64,000 bases of DNA from Haliclona indistincta (Eukaryota > Porifera > Demospongiae > Haplosclerida > Chalinidae), in NCBI GenBank assembly GCA_964017065.1, contig OZ024788.1, positions 1,907,021-1,971,020 of the forward strand, in the 5' to 3' direction. A program made the position numbers and the translations under genes. Below the pieces are notes generated by a model. It was not told the origin of the DNA, ran no database searches, and saw only the letters and a program-made list of their open reading frames with translations. Shown here one piece after another: positions 49,542-59,648 of the stretch (position 1 is the first letter of the stretch; the number at the start of each line of letters is the position of its first letter).

Positions 49542-52500
49542 ATGGCCTCCCTACTGTTCCATATTCTACTACTACCTCTTCTCTTGGGAACTTGTAGCAG
49601 CAACACTCAACACATCTCGATACGAGTGAGTGACATTGGTAGAGATGATCCTTCCTGCATGCAAAATGGAGGAACCTGTAAAACGTTGTCTTATGTTCTG
49701 GATGAGTTGTCTACAGCAAGTTATAACCAAAGCACTGTCATCACTGTAAACATCACTTGCAATCAAACCATTGCAAACTACCCCCAGCACTATTTATCTC
49801 CACAACATTTCCTGAGTGTAAGTATAATTGGTCACAACAAGTCTTACATCACATTGTATTCTTCGATGTCTTTAACGATAGCCCATGATGCTATCAGTAA
49901 TGATACCAACTGGGCTTGGATAGGGTTAGCGTTCATTTCTGGCACAAATCAAACTGACTTAAAAATACACCATAGATCTTTTAATTCACTGGCAATACTC
50001 AACTGCAGTATTATGACAGCTGAATGGGACTTTGAAAAAATACGAGACTTATTGATCAACAGTAGTAAATTTGGACAAACAGGAACTTGTCCTACTTTGC
50101 GGAGTTACTTCGAGTTTGAACAAGTCCACTTCACATTCTCTAACAATACTATTTCTGATTGCAGTACTGACAAATCGATATTGCTATTATTTTCCACCAA
50201 ACTTTCTCTAGAATGTACATATCTATCTATTGTGAATTGTACCTTTACTAAATTGAAAGGTATAACAACTACCAACCCCAACACAGTGCTTCAAAGTGAT
50301 TTCAAACTTATTTTTGTTGAAACAATGAGTGCTATCGTTGTTTCAATCAATAGCAGTCATTTCATTGACAATAAAGCATTGATTCTTGCCTCTATTATTC
50401 TGGATTTTTATCATTATACCATAAGTGCAAAATTAAATATATATGATACAACGATAAGAAACAATTCAGCTTCTTCAGTACTTGTGGAATTCAATCATCG
50501 TTCCAGTACATTTAACCTAGATAGTGCCATTATCCTGAAAGACCTATTAGTCGATGGCAACATCGTGACTAACACTCAAAAGGCTTATGCAATATCTGCA
50601 GGTGATCTTGAGTCAGCAACATTTAGCTTTTCAGCTGTCTATGAAGTTTTCATTGAAAATTCAAGCTTCTTGAATAATCAAGGTACTCCTCTTACAGTCA
50701 AAAATAAACCAGAAACATATCTGTCACTTAAAGGAGAGATACATTTCACAAACAACACAGGTGTGCTTGGAGGAGCTTGTGCCCTTCACAATATACTTAT
50801 GAATATTCAAGCAAGCACGGAGGAAAAAATAATCTTTGAAGGCAACACAGGAGTGTATGGTGGAGCTCTGTACTTGAATAAAGCTATCATATCAGACAGA
50901 AAATGCAAATTGAAAGTAGAATTTATCAACAACACTGCAACCAAAAGAGGAAACTCAGTGTATTTTGCTACAACACCACAAGGTGCTGTCCCTAACTGTT
51001 CATTTAATGATATCCACACTACAGACATTAGCTCCCCAGCAACCAATATGAAGCACAAAGGAGAAAATGCTTTATCACTTATCCGAGGTCAAAATATTCA
51101 TATCAATGTTTCAGTGACAGATTACTATGGGTCACCATCGTCCTGTAGTGCAGATGTATACCTAATGTGTGACAATTCACTTTATATTTGTTCACGTAAA
51201 CACATTCGACTCAATGGGCCTGAACATGTAGTGTTGGCACAAAAGAACGTCCGAGCTTACACAGAGGTGGACACTAAACTGAGCGTGTCTGCTCCACTAA
51301 TGTTGGGAGACACTAAAGTTAATATCTTATTGATGTGTCAATATACAGGATTTTCTATTGAGTTAAACATTACTACATGCCCACTTGGTTTCGTCTACAA
51401 CTCTAGTGAAGGTATTTGCAAGTGTGCTAATATAACCACAAACCATGGCACTGTGATATGCTCAGAAAAGTTGGGTGTCGCATGCATTACACAAGGCTAC
51501 TGGTATGGGCCATTAGATAACACCACGATGTATGTTTCTGCTCAGTGCTCATATCCTGACTGTTCCTACTCCTACCGACCATGTCCTGCAAAGATTTTCA
51601 GTCTTGGATTTGCAGGCAACTACAAATTACTTGGTACTGATGCTGATGAGCAGTGCTCAGTAGGAAGAGGTGGACTATTGTGTAAGACTTGTGCAGAGAA
51701 CTACCAGTACACCTTCCTGTCAGTGAGTTGTGTAGCTAGTAGCACATGTGAGTGGTGGCAGCCTTACCTTGTCCTGGTCATCACATTAGTGTTCCAACTG
51801 ATGATTGCAATGGCTCTTATGATAGTTGTTAGATTCAAAATAGCAGCAGGCTCTGGAATTCTGTATGGACCAATGCTGTTTCTGGCAGTCATCAATCGTC
51901 TACCTCTAGACAGTGATCCTAACCTCTTCATCCTAAAAACATCCATATTGATCATCACAGCTGTACCACTACTCAATCCTGAACCATTCGGACTCATTCC
52001 ATGGTGCTTCTTCCATCCATTCAGCAAAATCTACAACTACTCCTTACATTACCTTGGCCCACTAACAGTGCTGTTAGTGATTGGCTTCACAACACTTAAA
52101 GCTCGATGGTGCCCACGAACACTACTGAAATGGCAAAACTCTCGTCTACGAGCACTCTGTATTCTAATGCTGCTCTCATTTTGGTCACTGGCAGACATTA
52201 CAATGAACATCACTTTCAATATCCTCACATTAACCAGACTAATACACAACAATGATGTGGTGGTCTCAGTAGTGGCGTCAGAACCACACATTAAGTACTT
52301 TTCTTTGAGGCACATTCCAATAGTAATTCTAGCATTGCTAGTTCTACTAATAGTGATCATTCCTTTACTGGTAGTACTGTTAATATCACCAGTATTATCA
52401 CGAGTGATTAACCTGACCAGGATCAAACCGTTTCTAGATGAGTTCCAGTCTTGCTACAGGGACAGCTGTCGCTGGTACTCAATTGTATACTTCATTGTGT

Positions 52501-52961
52501 GGATTGGGTTTGTGTCTATGCAAAGCCAAGCAGTGCCCATGACCTATATACAGACATTATTCGTGATTCTGCTAAGCTCTCACTTACTGATTCGTCCATA
52601 CCAGAGTAGGATATTAAACATCACAGACGCTCTTATCCTTGTTGATGTCAACTTCCTTCTTGCCCTTACGCAGTTCAAGATAAATTTGACTACAACCGTG
52701 TTAATTCATATACTGGTGCTCGTTCCCATACTGGGTATTGCTGCCTGGTTAGTGTGTCTGGCTCTTGTTAAATGCGGTGTGTACAATTACGTACATCGCA
52801 TATTCGTCAAAAGAGTACAGTCACAACCATTAGACGCCAGCAGAGAGCGACGCTATGAGGAACGACTACCATCACCACCCAATGTACCAGTACATGAGGT
52901 GCATCTTTATGAGAGCAATGAGGAACGAGAGCCACTCATTGGAATAGTCGATGATAACTAG
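49542..52961 (+). CDS. Receptor-like beta-helix/multi-TM protein, copy 6
   Basis: 1139 aa from the conserved start (MASLLFH). An in-frame ATG 60 nt upstream exists only in this copy and lies before the TTTCTGCAG acceptor, so I reject it. Domain order as in copy 1. The ectodomain is distinctive at ~190-320 (RSYFEFEQVHFTF, STDKSILLLFSTKLSLECTY, YHYTISAKLNIYD). The Cys-rich module differs slightly (AKIFSLGFAGNYK, KTCAENYQYTF). The tail has PLDASRERRYEERL and EREPLIG. Function unknown; inferred surface receptor or adhesion protein. Confidence 0.9.
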   Translation: MASLLFHILLLPLLLGTCSSNTQHISIRVSDIGRDDPSCMQNGGTCKTLSYVLDELSTASYNQSTVITVNITCNQTIANYPQHYLSPQHFLSVSIIGHNKSYITLYSSMSLTIAHDAISNDTNWAWIGLAFISGTNQTDLKIHHRSFNSLAILNCSIMTAEWDFEKIRDLLINSSKFGQTGTCPTLRSYFEFEQVHFTFSNNTISDCSTDKSILLLFSTKLSLECTYLSIVNCTFTKLKGITTTNPNTVLQSDFKLIFVETMSAIVVSINSSHFIDNKALILASIILDFYHYTISAKLNIYDTTIRNNSASSVLVEFNHRSSTFNLDSAIILKDLLVDGNIVTNTQKAYAISAGDLESATFSFSAVYEVFIENSSFLNNQGTPLTVKNKPETYLSLKGEIHFTNNTGVLGGACALHNILMNIQASTEEKIIFEGNTGVYGGALYLNKAIISDRKCKLKVEFINNTATKRGNSVYFATTPQGAVPNCSFNDIHTTDISSPATNMKHKGENALSLIRGQNIHINVSVTDYYGSPSSCSADVYLMCDNSLYICSRKHIRLNGPEHVVLAQKNVRAYTEVDTKLSVSAPLMLGDTKVNILLMCQYTGFSIELNITTCPLGFVYNSSEGICKCANITTNHGTVICSEKLGVACITQGYWYGPLDNTTMYVSAQCSYPDCSYSYRPCPAKIFSLGFAGNYKLLGTDADEQCSVGRGGLLCKTCAENYQYTFLSVSCVASSTCEWWQPYLVLVITLVFQLMIAMALMIVVRFKIAAGSGILYGPMLFLAVINRLPLDSDPNLFILKTSILIITAVPLLNPEPFGLIPWCFFHPFSKIYNYSLHYLGPLTVLLVIGFTTLKARWCPRTLLKWQNSRLRALCILMLLSFWSLADITMNITFNILTLTRLIHNNDVVVSVVASEPHIKYFSLRHIPIVILALLVLLIVIIPLLVVLLISPVLSRVINLTRIKPFLDEFQSCYRDSCRWYSIVYFIVWIGFVSMQSQAVPMTYIQTLFVILLSSHLLIRPYQSRILNITDALILVDVNFLLALTQFKINLTTTVLIHILVLVPILGIAAWLVCLALVKCGVYNYVHRIFVKRVQSQPLDASRERRYEERLPSPPNVPVHEVHLYESNEEREPLIGIVDDN

Positions 52962-53877
52962 CTAGTTGTACAAGTGTGTACAGATATCACTAATAATAAC
53001 ATTAATTTTCCACACTTAATTTGTTTGGAATGCACACACAGTTGTGACACCTCAATGATTAAATCACATTTTATAATAATCACATTTTAAAGTAAAGTTG
53101 AAAAATTTTTATCAAAAAATGATTGAGTATAGGGACGACGCTTGCAATAGTAATGAAAAAAACCATGCATGATACAATGAATAGTAATTACGTAGTATAA
53201 TATGAAACAATGCATATATCTAACTATTAGATAAAACTTTTGACACTTTCGTTGTGCTTACGAAAAAACATGTCTGTCTAATTCGAACAAATTTTCGTCC
53301 TTAGCTTTTTACCATACAATGTGTACCACACTAGAAGTTATGCAACTGTTTATGGTTAAGAAAATCTGTAACACCTTTGAGTTCCTCATGTCTTAGACAT
53401 GTGCAACAATGTATACATGTGATTGTTTGCAGATGGAAATTATCTGCAGTGACTCATGAATTTCTTTCTGAAATATTATTGTTGGTTCAATTTTAACTCT
53501 CTATTTCAGCACAGGAGAAAAAGAACTCTTTTGTTGGCGACATAAAGGTAATGATTTGTGCATCACCATTGAACTAGATTCATGACACCAAGAGTACAAT
53601 ATCATAACCTCATCATAACCTCATCAACACAGTCATCACCTCACCAAAATAATGTCTAGTAACTGCATGCTATCCCAACTTTTATATCCTGTAAAAATCA
53701 ACATGCAGTTTTTTTGCGAATTTGTATTAAAGAACCAGCCACTGGAACCATCATAGAATTAAGGCATTTATGATTGTGCAATGTTAGGGGCAATCATATC
53801 AAAAAAATATTTGTCTTGTCAAAGATTAGCAAATCGTTCAAAATTTTGTTTTGAATAATAATTTTACAGACGTTCTC
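52962..53877. other. 3' flank of receptor copy 6 joined to BORCS5 3' flank
   Basis: Shared receptor 3' flank, a TBC-tail remnant behind TTTCAG (~53,509-53,545), then from ~53,710 sequence homologous to 62,856-63,028, the 3' flank of the BORCS5-like gene. The array's right end therefore joins a duplicated piece of that gene. Confidence 0.6.
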
Positions 53878-54107
53878 TCATTGTCCTACGTCTTGCTCCT
53901 CAAGTTGCTCAGAGCTAACACTGCTTGAGTCTGACCAGTCCCTTCTCACTCTATCATAGTCCGGTCCCTCCTGCTCGTGTATGGGTCTGATGATAAAGGG
54001 CTCTAGCCGATCTCGACCAGGCAAGAGATTGTTGAGTTTGTTGACGAGAGGGACCAGATCATCTAGTTGCTGTTGGATACGTCCGAGTGTGTGAGACAAG
54101 TGAGACA
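53878..54107 (-). pseudogene. Duplicated last exon of the BORCS5-like gene
   Basis: Begins after a TTTCTAG acceptor with VSHLSHTLGRIQQQLDDLVP and ends EEQDVGQ, stop. Nearly identical to the last exon at 63,258-63,029. No upstream exons of that gene are found to its right (54.1-57 kb), and the homology stops near 54,180, so it is an orphan exon. The frame is intact, which suggests a recent copy. It could still be used as an alternative 3' exon only if a long intron spanned ~9 kb from the real gene, which would have to skip the intact exon. Confidence 0.75.
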
Positions 54108-57100
54108 CTAGAAATGACAAAAAAGTTTGAAAAATTTTGTATTGAAATGACTTTAGACAGATTCTTGCAATGCATATTCGTGTGTCAAATGCTTGTCCCA
54201 AAATTTGACACAAAGCACACGTGCCAAAATAATGGTGTGTCAAATCGGCACACCTGTAGTGTGCTAAATCACATGTGTCAAATGATGGTGTGTCTAAAGA
54301 GGCACACCTACAGTGTGTCAAATCGAAATGTGTGAATAATTCATGAGCATGCATAGTTCGCTTCAGTTATAGGCTTGTATTGTAGCACGTAAGAAACAAC
54401 TGCATGTGGTTAAAAATATTATTAGGGAGACACGGTAGTGTCTCCCTATGTAGGGTTGAACGAGAAAACAAGATGGCGGCTACATGCAATGTATTAGCGT
54501 TCAAACGCTGATATTTCGCCTAGTGATGAATTTGATACGTCCAAAGACACTTAAATCTGCTATCTGGCGTTGCCCCATCTTACAGTAGCAAGGAGATTGC
54601 TCGAGATTGTTACTAAAGTGACGAACCTGGAAACGGTGAAAATCAAGTTTCGTCATCTTCGTTTTCTTCTTTCTTTCTTTCTTTCTTCCACTCGCCTAGC
54701 ACCTTTACGTGAGCAGTGCCGAGACCAAAACACCCACTAACAGTCGTGAAATTCTCCTGGCATGTGCCTTTTGAACTTAGTTTTTAGCGAAATGGCGATA
54801 TAAATTCCGCGATTTCTCGATCGTGATCCATTGTCAGCTAAGTGTTAGACCATGGTTAGACGTCATTATTGTGATTGCGCAATACGCACGTGACCAAGCT
54901 GTGGTTAGCGCACGTGACCAAGCACAAGCTTGAGTATCGCCACGCCGTATAGATCACGGAGAACACATATTTGTCTGGAGTCTTCGAAGAACGGTAAGCT
55001 AGCAAGCGCAGAATCACCATTCTGCCTTGCCAGATAATTATAACCGCCGTAAACAAGTGCGGGCGGGGCTCGTATGCACTGTATTCATGCATGCGTAGGC
55101 GAGCTGATATCTACAGCATAACAATTATTTAGCTACAAGTTTAAAATTGTTAATAATAAAGAAAACCCATCAACAACAGGAAAACCAAACCAATGGTGGA
55201 AACAAAGATGGCACAGTAATTGCATGATATTGCTCTGAAAAAGAAAAAAAGGACACAAACAAGAAAATTAAAAAGATTTCTATCGAAATCAAAAGGATGT
55301 AGGGTTGTGAAATCTACCACTGGTCAACAATGTAAACTAACAAGGAACAAGCATGGAATGGTAACACGATTGACTTGCTAACAGACCATAGATCCCTACA
55401 TCAGTGGCTGTACATAAGCTGGCACAAGCTGAATGCACGTCAGGTGTCAGTCAACAGCAACAAGCTGAGCTGAACTAGCTATAGTCAACTACAGCAGCCA
55501 CTGATGTAGGGATCTATGGTCTATTAGCAAGTCAATCGTGTTACCATTCCATGCTTGTTCCTTGTTAGTTTACATTGTTGACCAGTGGTAGATTTCACAA
55601 CCCTACCTCCTTTTGATTTCGATAGAAATCTTTTTAATTTTCTTGTTACTGTACACATGCATGAACAAACATACAAGAATTCAGTCAACTCTAATTGTTC
55701 TCATTATGCTTTATTTGCCGTGTCTGCTGAATTTCAGGTGCGGAAACATTCACTTTATTGGACAGAACTATGCACTTAACATTCTTAGTTGTCTGTTGCA
55801 TGTTTTACACTTAATTTATGTAGTCACTAGTTAATGTGTAATGCTGACTCTTCTCATTCACTCAGTCTGCTTATTTAAAGTTTTGTAACATGTGACCAGT
55901 TCAGTATGTTCAGTTTTCTTCTTTGTGTTCTCCTTGTATCGCTCTTTCAGTTGTTGTCTTGTGTGGTCCTAATAATACATTTAAAAACCATCACACTTGA
56001 CAGATCGTTTCAACTGAAGAAAAGGAAACTCGATAAAAACATAAATATAAGCAAGATATGGCTACACAAGCATGCATATAAAACCTAAGAGATAAATAGA
56101 CAATAATAACAGAACAGAGGGAAACATGCCTAACACAGAAATCGAGGAAGAATTATGGCGAATACAGAAATAAACCGTGGGTAGACTCAAAAACATTGCT
56201 ACAACGGAAACAAAACCAAGGGAGAGATTGCTAGAACACATCTTAATACGCATGTAAGTGTATGAAGATGGAAATTAGCTGGCTTGCCTTTCTGATGTAC
56301 AAGTATCCTTGTGTTTGTTTGTCTAAAGAATTGAAAATCACAATTAATAATAAAGTTGGTGAACTCAGTTTAGACAACACATCATTTGATCATAGATTGT
56401 AGCTAACCAAGGGAGACCATGTAAGCATGTCTACTATAGGGACGCATACTGACAGATTGTAGCTAACAGAATCACCTGGCTACAATAGTTTTTTATTTAC
56501 CTTATCACCGCTGGCATCCAATTCACAACTTGGGGACACAATTGTAATGCTCTCCTCTTCTCCAGAACAAGACTCCCATCCTCCTCCTCTTCAACGCCAT
56601 TCAGTCCTTTTCAACCTCGACGTCCAGATCTGGATTGAAGCCATTTCCAGACTGGGCATACAAGTATTCACATGTCTAGTAGATGCTGACTAGAAAGAGC
56701 ACGCCTAGCAGTGTCTAAAGGTCTTAAATTGTGACAGACCTGCTATTTGTTAGTCCCTAGTGTGATAATTATTATTATGCGTTACAGTGGCATGCACAGC
56801 AGCCATGACACACTCACATGTGCTGGGTGCATGCTAGTTGCATGGCAGGAGATATACTTTGTCATTTTACGAAGTAATTAGACGGAAAATAAGCTTCAGA
56901 CAATGCATTACGTAGCATGATGTATATTAGTGTGTGTGTTAAACTTAAACTTCCATGTTTTAAGACAAGGTTCTATATTGAATATTCACAAGAGAATAGT
57001 TTGAAACTTTTAATCATTGACTGTTCAACTTAAGTGAAAGGCATACATTTAAATTATGGCCCGTTTGCTCGCACCAGTGATGTAAAATTGCAATACTATT

Positions 57101-57155
57101 ACTATTGATTGTCCTGGGGAATAGAGGATGGGTTCTATAAGAAAATGAAGTTTAT
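54108..57155. other. Intergenic, no gene supported
   Basis: Contains a short hairpin (AGGGAGACAC / GTGTCTCCCT) at ~54,424-54,447, a (TTTC)n run near 54,665, and the inverted repeat at 55,258-55,647. Several open frames have no splice or compositional support. Confidence 0.4.
55258..55647. repeat. Inverted repeat, 153-bp arms
   Basis: Left arm 55,258-55,410 and right arm 55,495-55,647 are inverse copies with few mismatches (AACAAGAAAATTAAAAAG ... TCAGTGGCTG) around an 84-bp unrelated centre. Probably a foldback-type mobile element; a diverged arm-like piece is at ~3600-3700. No coding capacity. Confidence 0.85.
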
Positions 57156-57356
57156 TCAAAAGTAATATACAACTATGGTACATACGATAGTGATCATTGT
57201 GATAGCAACGGCAGCTCCAACAGCAGATCCATTCAATACTCCGTACACAGCACCACCCAGGATTTCATCGACTGATATACCGAACACTGCTCCAAGTAGT
57301 CCACCGGCTCCTCCGCCTACTACTGCACCAAGACTCACAACGTGGATTTTAGCCAT
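57156..57356 (-). CDS. Small glycine-zipper membrane protein (GZ8)
   Basis: 66 aa, close paralogue of GZ1 (VSLGAVVGGGAGGLLGAVFG is nearly unchanged; ending IVCTIVVYYF). The second helix has lost some glycines (GGAVYGVLNGSAVGAAVAI). The ATG of MAKIHVV is chosen because a TTTGCAG acceptor lies just upstream in the same position as in the other copies; the longer frame from 57,380 crosses it. It lies in the left palindrome arm and mirrors GZ9. Function unknown. Confidence 0.65.
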   Translation of the reverse strand: MAKIHVVSLGAVVGGGAGGLLGAVFGISVDEILGGAVYGVLNGSAVGAAVAITMITIVCTIVVYYF

Positions 57357-57742
57357 AATTATGCTGACTGCAAACAACACAGCATAACTGGTATTGATAA
57401 ACTTGTAATTTACAATGTAAGATTAAGAATAAAAATTATACGTGTAGTTCAAATTCAATGGGGATTATGCATTATTATTCTCTCATAAATCAAATTTCCG
57501 GCCCAGGGGTCATGTTAAAATCATTCCCCAATCATCGTTGTGTATATTTTGAGCTAGATTCCGCCGGTCTTCTTGTCGATCTTACGGAGGGAATCATTTG
57601 TCCTATGACTACCACACTTTGGGAAACAAGAAAGTAGTAAGTGGGACACTGATAAAGAAGGAAAGTTTTATCTAGAGGCAAGTCTGTTGCATCTGCAGTG
57701 ACCACTCATTTCACACCTGAAAAAATTATCCGCTATACAGTA

Positions 57743-57964
57743 TTCACGTCTTCAGATGCATGGATATACATTGCAAAGGTTTGCTAACAATGTTGTTTGA
57801 AGGACTAAGTGCAAGAAAGCAGCTAAAGTTGAGAACAGACGGCAGACACAAGTCGTGTAATCTTCCATGTTTCTCGGCCTCGGTTGTTTTCTCGCGTCTT
57901 AGTGCATCAAGCAACATTGTTAGCAAACCTTTGCGGTGTATATCTATGCATCTGAAAACGTGAA
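57743..57964. mobile_element. 222-bp MITE in the left arm, TA target site
   Basis: Terminal inverted repeats of about 60 bp begin TTCACGTCTTCAGATGCATG and end with the imperfect inverse; TA flanks both sides. Tc1/mariner-type by target site. The same element is at the matching place in the right arm, so it was there before the arms were duplicated. Confidence 0.75.
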
Positions 57965-58129
57965 TAGCGATTCACAACTGAAAACATGCTTTGAACATGC
58001 TTTCAAAGCATTTTCCACAAAACTCCTTTGCATAAATCACCTCTTATAAAAGGATCTCAAAATAACATCTAGAATACTGTAGCAATTGAAAATCTACCGT
58101 AGTAGTTGCTCAGGACACAACTATGCGGA

Positions 58130-58204
58130 GTGATAATAGCAGAAACTACTGCTACATTGTAATATGCACTGTACTATGTGCTGTTCTAATAAAATGCACA
58201 TATC
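58130..58204 (-). pseudogene. Copy of TBC intron 13 sequence
   Basis: Inverse match to about 19,875-19,955 of the TBC gene (AACAGCACATAGTACAGTGCA-type sequence); homology continues to about 58,030. It adjoins the exon 13 fragment, interrupted by the segment at 58,205-58,365. Confidence 0.7.
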
Positions 58205-58365
58205 ATTGTTAAGCAGTGGCGGATCCAGGGGTGGGCCAGGTAGGGCCTGGCCCACCCAAAGTAGCCCAGCTAAAATTTTGACTATAGTGCAACACTCTTA
58301 CCGTTCTGAGCAGAGTTCCCACTACTGATTAGCGCGCGCTGCGCTGTATAGCCTCCTAGCTGTTA
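58205..58365. mobile_element. Possible hAT-type fragment
   Basis: Begins CAGTGGCGGATCCAGG, the typical end of Zaphod/Tip100-like hAT elements as I recall them, and interrupts the TBC intron 13 copy at GTTAAG. The other end lacks a clear inverse and no target duplication could be assigned, so this may be a partial element. Confidence 0.4.
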
Positions 58366-58544
58366 CGCCTTTTCCGGCTCACCTTCTGCTTCTTTCTTCT
58401 CTCTAGTTCTCTTCCTAGTAGATCCAGCTGCTGCACTCCTGCTATAGTACCGCTCTCTAGTCTCTCTCTGTCTCTAAGTTCCTCTAGGGCCACTTCTTTC
58501 TCTGCCAACTCCTCTAGCTCTCTGACCTCATCTGGCGAGCACAT
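58366..58544 (-). pseudogene. Fragment of TBC exon 13
   Basis: Encodes SPDEVRELEELAEKEVALEE and the following basic stretch, with a small deletion and a changed end relative to the parent exon (19,706-19,860), and keeps the exon 13 donor (GGTGAG). DNA-level copy, since intron sequence is attached. Not a functional gene. Confidence 0.8.
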
Positions 58545-58670
58545 GGATTTTAACCGTAACAGGATAGGTCACTAGGCAAATATCACACATTAGCGCGGAC
58601 AGTCCGTGTTCGCTCGGTAGCATCCCACGTGTGCGAATCAAGACTGTATGGATTGCTGGTTTGAGAGGAT

Positions 58671-59080
58671 ATGAGCGATCAGTATACCCCCAAGAGCAGT
58701 GCCGGCAGAGCGACGCGTTCTACTAGAGCGGCGCCGGAGTAAAGCCATAGCTGCAGCGAGTTCTACACAGGCTGGCAAAGCTAAAACTAGAGCGAGTTCT
58801 AGGAAAGCCACCACTAGAGCGAGTTCTAGTAGGAAAGCCACCACGAGAGCGAGTTCTACAGGTAAAGCTAAAGCCACAAGCGGGAGTTAATTCGGCTAGT
58901 ACACCCTCGATCAGAGCGAATCGTTCGAAAAAAGCGAGTTCAAGAAGTGTAGCCACAAGAGCCGCAAATTCGAGTACAGCCACCGGAGCCAGTTCGACAG
59001 AAGCAAGTACGAGTACACCCACTGAAGCTAGTTTGACAGAAGCAAGTACAGCCACTGGAACTTCGGCCTGCGATTGAGAT
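58671..59080 (+). pseudogene. Low-complexity K/S/T/A/R-rich coding-like core of the palindrome
   Basis: From ATG at 58,671 (MSDQYTPKSSAGRATRSTRA) the sequence encodes, with two frame changes (near 58,738 and 58,888), a Lys/Ser/Thr/Ala/Arg-rich polypeptide built on repeats of AGCGAGTTCTA/AAAGCCACC (KATTRASS-like units) and then EAST/TATG-like units, ending at a TGA near 59,077. It resembles a basic histone-tail-like or mucin-like low-complexity protein; no family is assigned. Unique single-copy sequence between the arms. Confidence 0.35.
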
Positions 59081-59093
59081 TTCCGGCCTGTTT

Positions 59094-59318
59094 CTAATTA
59101 TAGCATTCATCGCGTGCGATATAATCCCCGATATCTGAAGCCTCCATGACATGCATGAGCTCGCCAGATGAGGTCAGAGAGCTAGAGGAGTTGGCAGAGA
59201 AAGAAGTGGCCCTAGAGGAACAGAGACAGAGAGACTAGAGAGCGGTACTATCGCAGGAGTGCAGCAGCTGGCTCTACTAGGAAGAGAACTAGAGAAGGTG
59301 AGCCGGAAAAGGTACTTA
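59094..59318 (+). pseudogene. TBC exon 13 fragment in the right arm
   Basis: Begins with the exon 13 acceptor context (TCTAATTATAGCATTCATCG), has two short insertions in the first 60 bp, then matches the exon through to the GGTGAG donor and the first intron bases. Split from its intron continuation (61,391 onward) by the 2,072-bp element. Confidence 0.8.
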
Positions 59319-59372
59319 CGAGGGGTCCGACACTGGCCAGTTTTCGTACGAGATTTCAATTCCAAGGGTGAT

Positions 59373-59648
59373 TTTTGATTTCAGCACGTGATTTCAACCG
59401 TGATTTCAAACCGCGATTTCAGATTTCAACCGTGATTTCTGATTTCAAACCGCGATTTCAAGATTTCAACCGTGATTTCTGATTTCAAACCGCGATTTCA
59501 AGATTTCAACCGTGATTTCTGATTTCAAACCGCGATTTCAGATTTCAAACTGTGATTTCAGATTTCAAACCGCGATTTCTGATTTCTACTAGTGATTTCT
59601 GGATTTCACTGGCGATTTCTGATTTCAAACCGCGATTTCTGTTTCTGA
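59373..59648. repeat. Subterminal minisatellite, left end of the 2-kb element
   Basis: About a dozen tandem units of the pattern GATTTCAAACCGCGATTTC and GATTTCAACCGTGATTTCT. A related block sits at the opposite end (61,186-61,350). Confidence 0.88.

Larger units (their letters stand above)
57117..58560. repeat. Left arm of a large palindrome
   Basis: Inverse copy of 59,094-59,318 plus 61,391-61,420 plus 61,732-62,790. It contains, from outside in: gene GZ8, a 222-bp MITE, a copy of TBC intron 13 and a piece of TBC exon 13. The right arm is longer only because of two later insertions. Confidence 0.85.
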
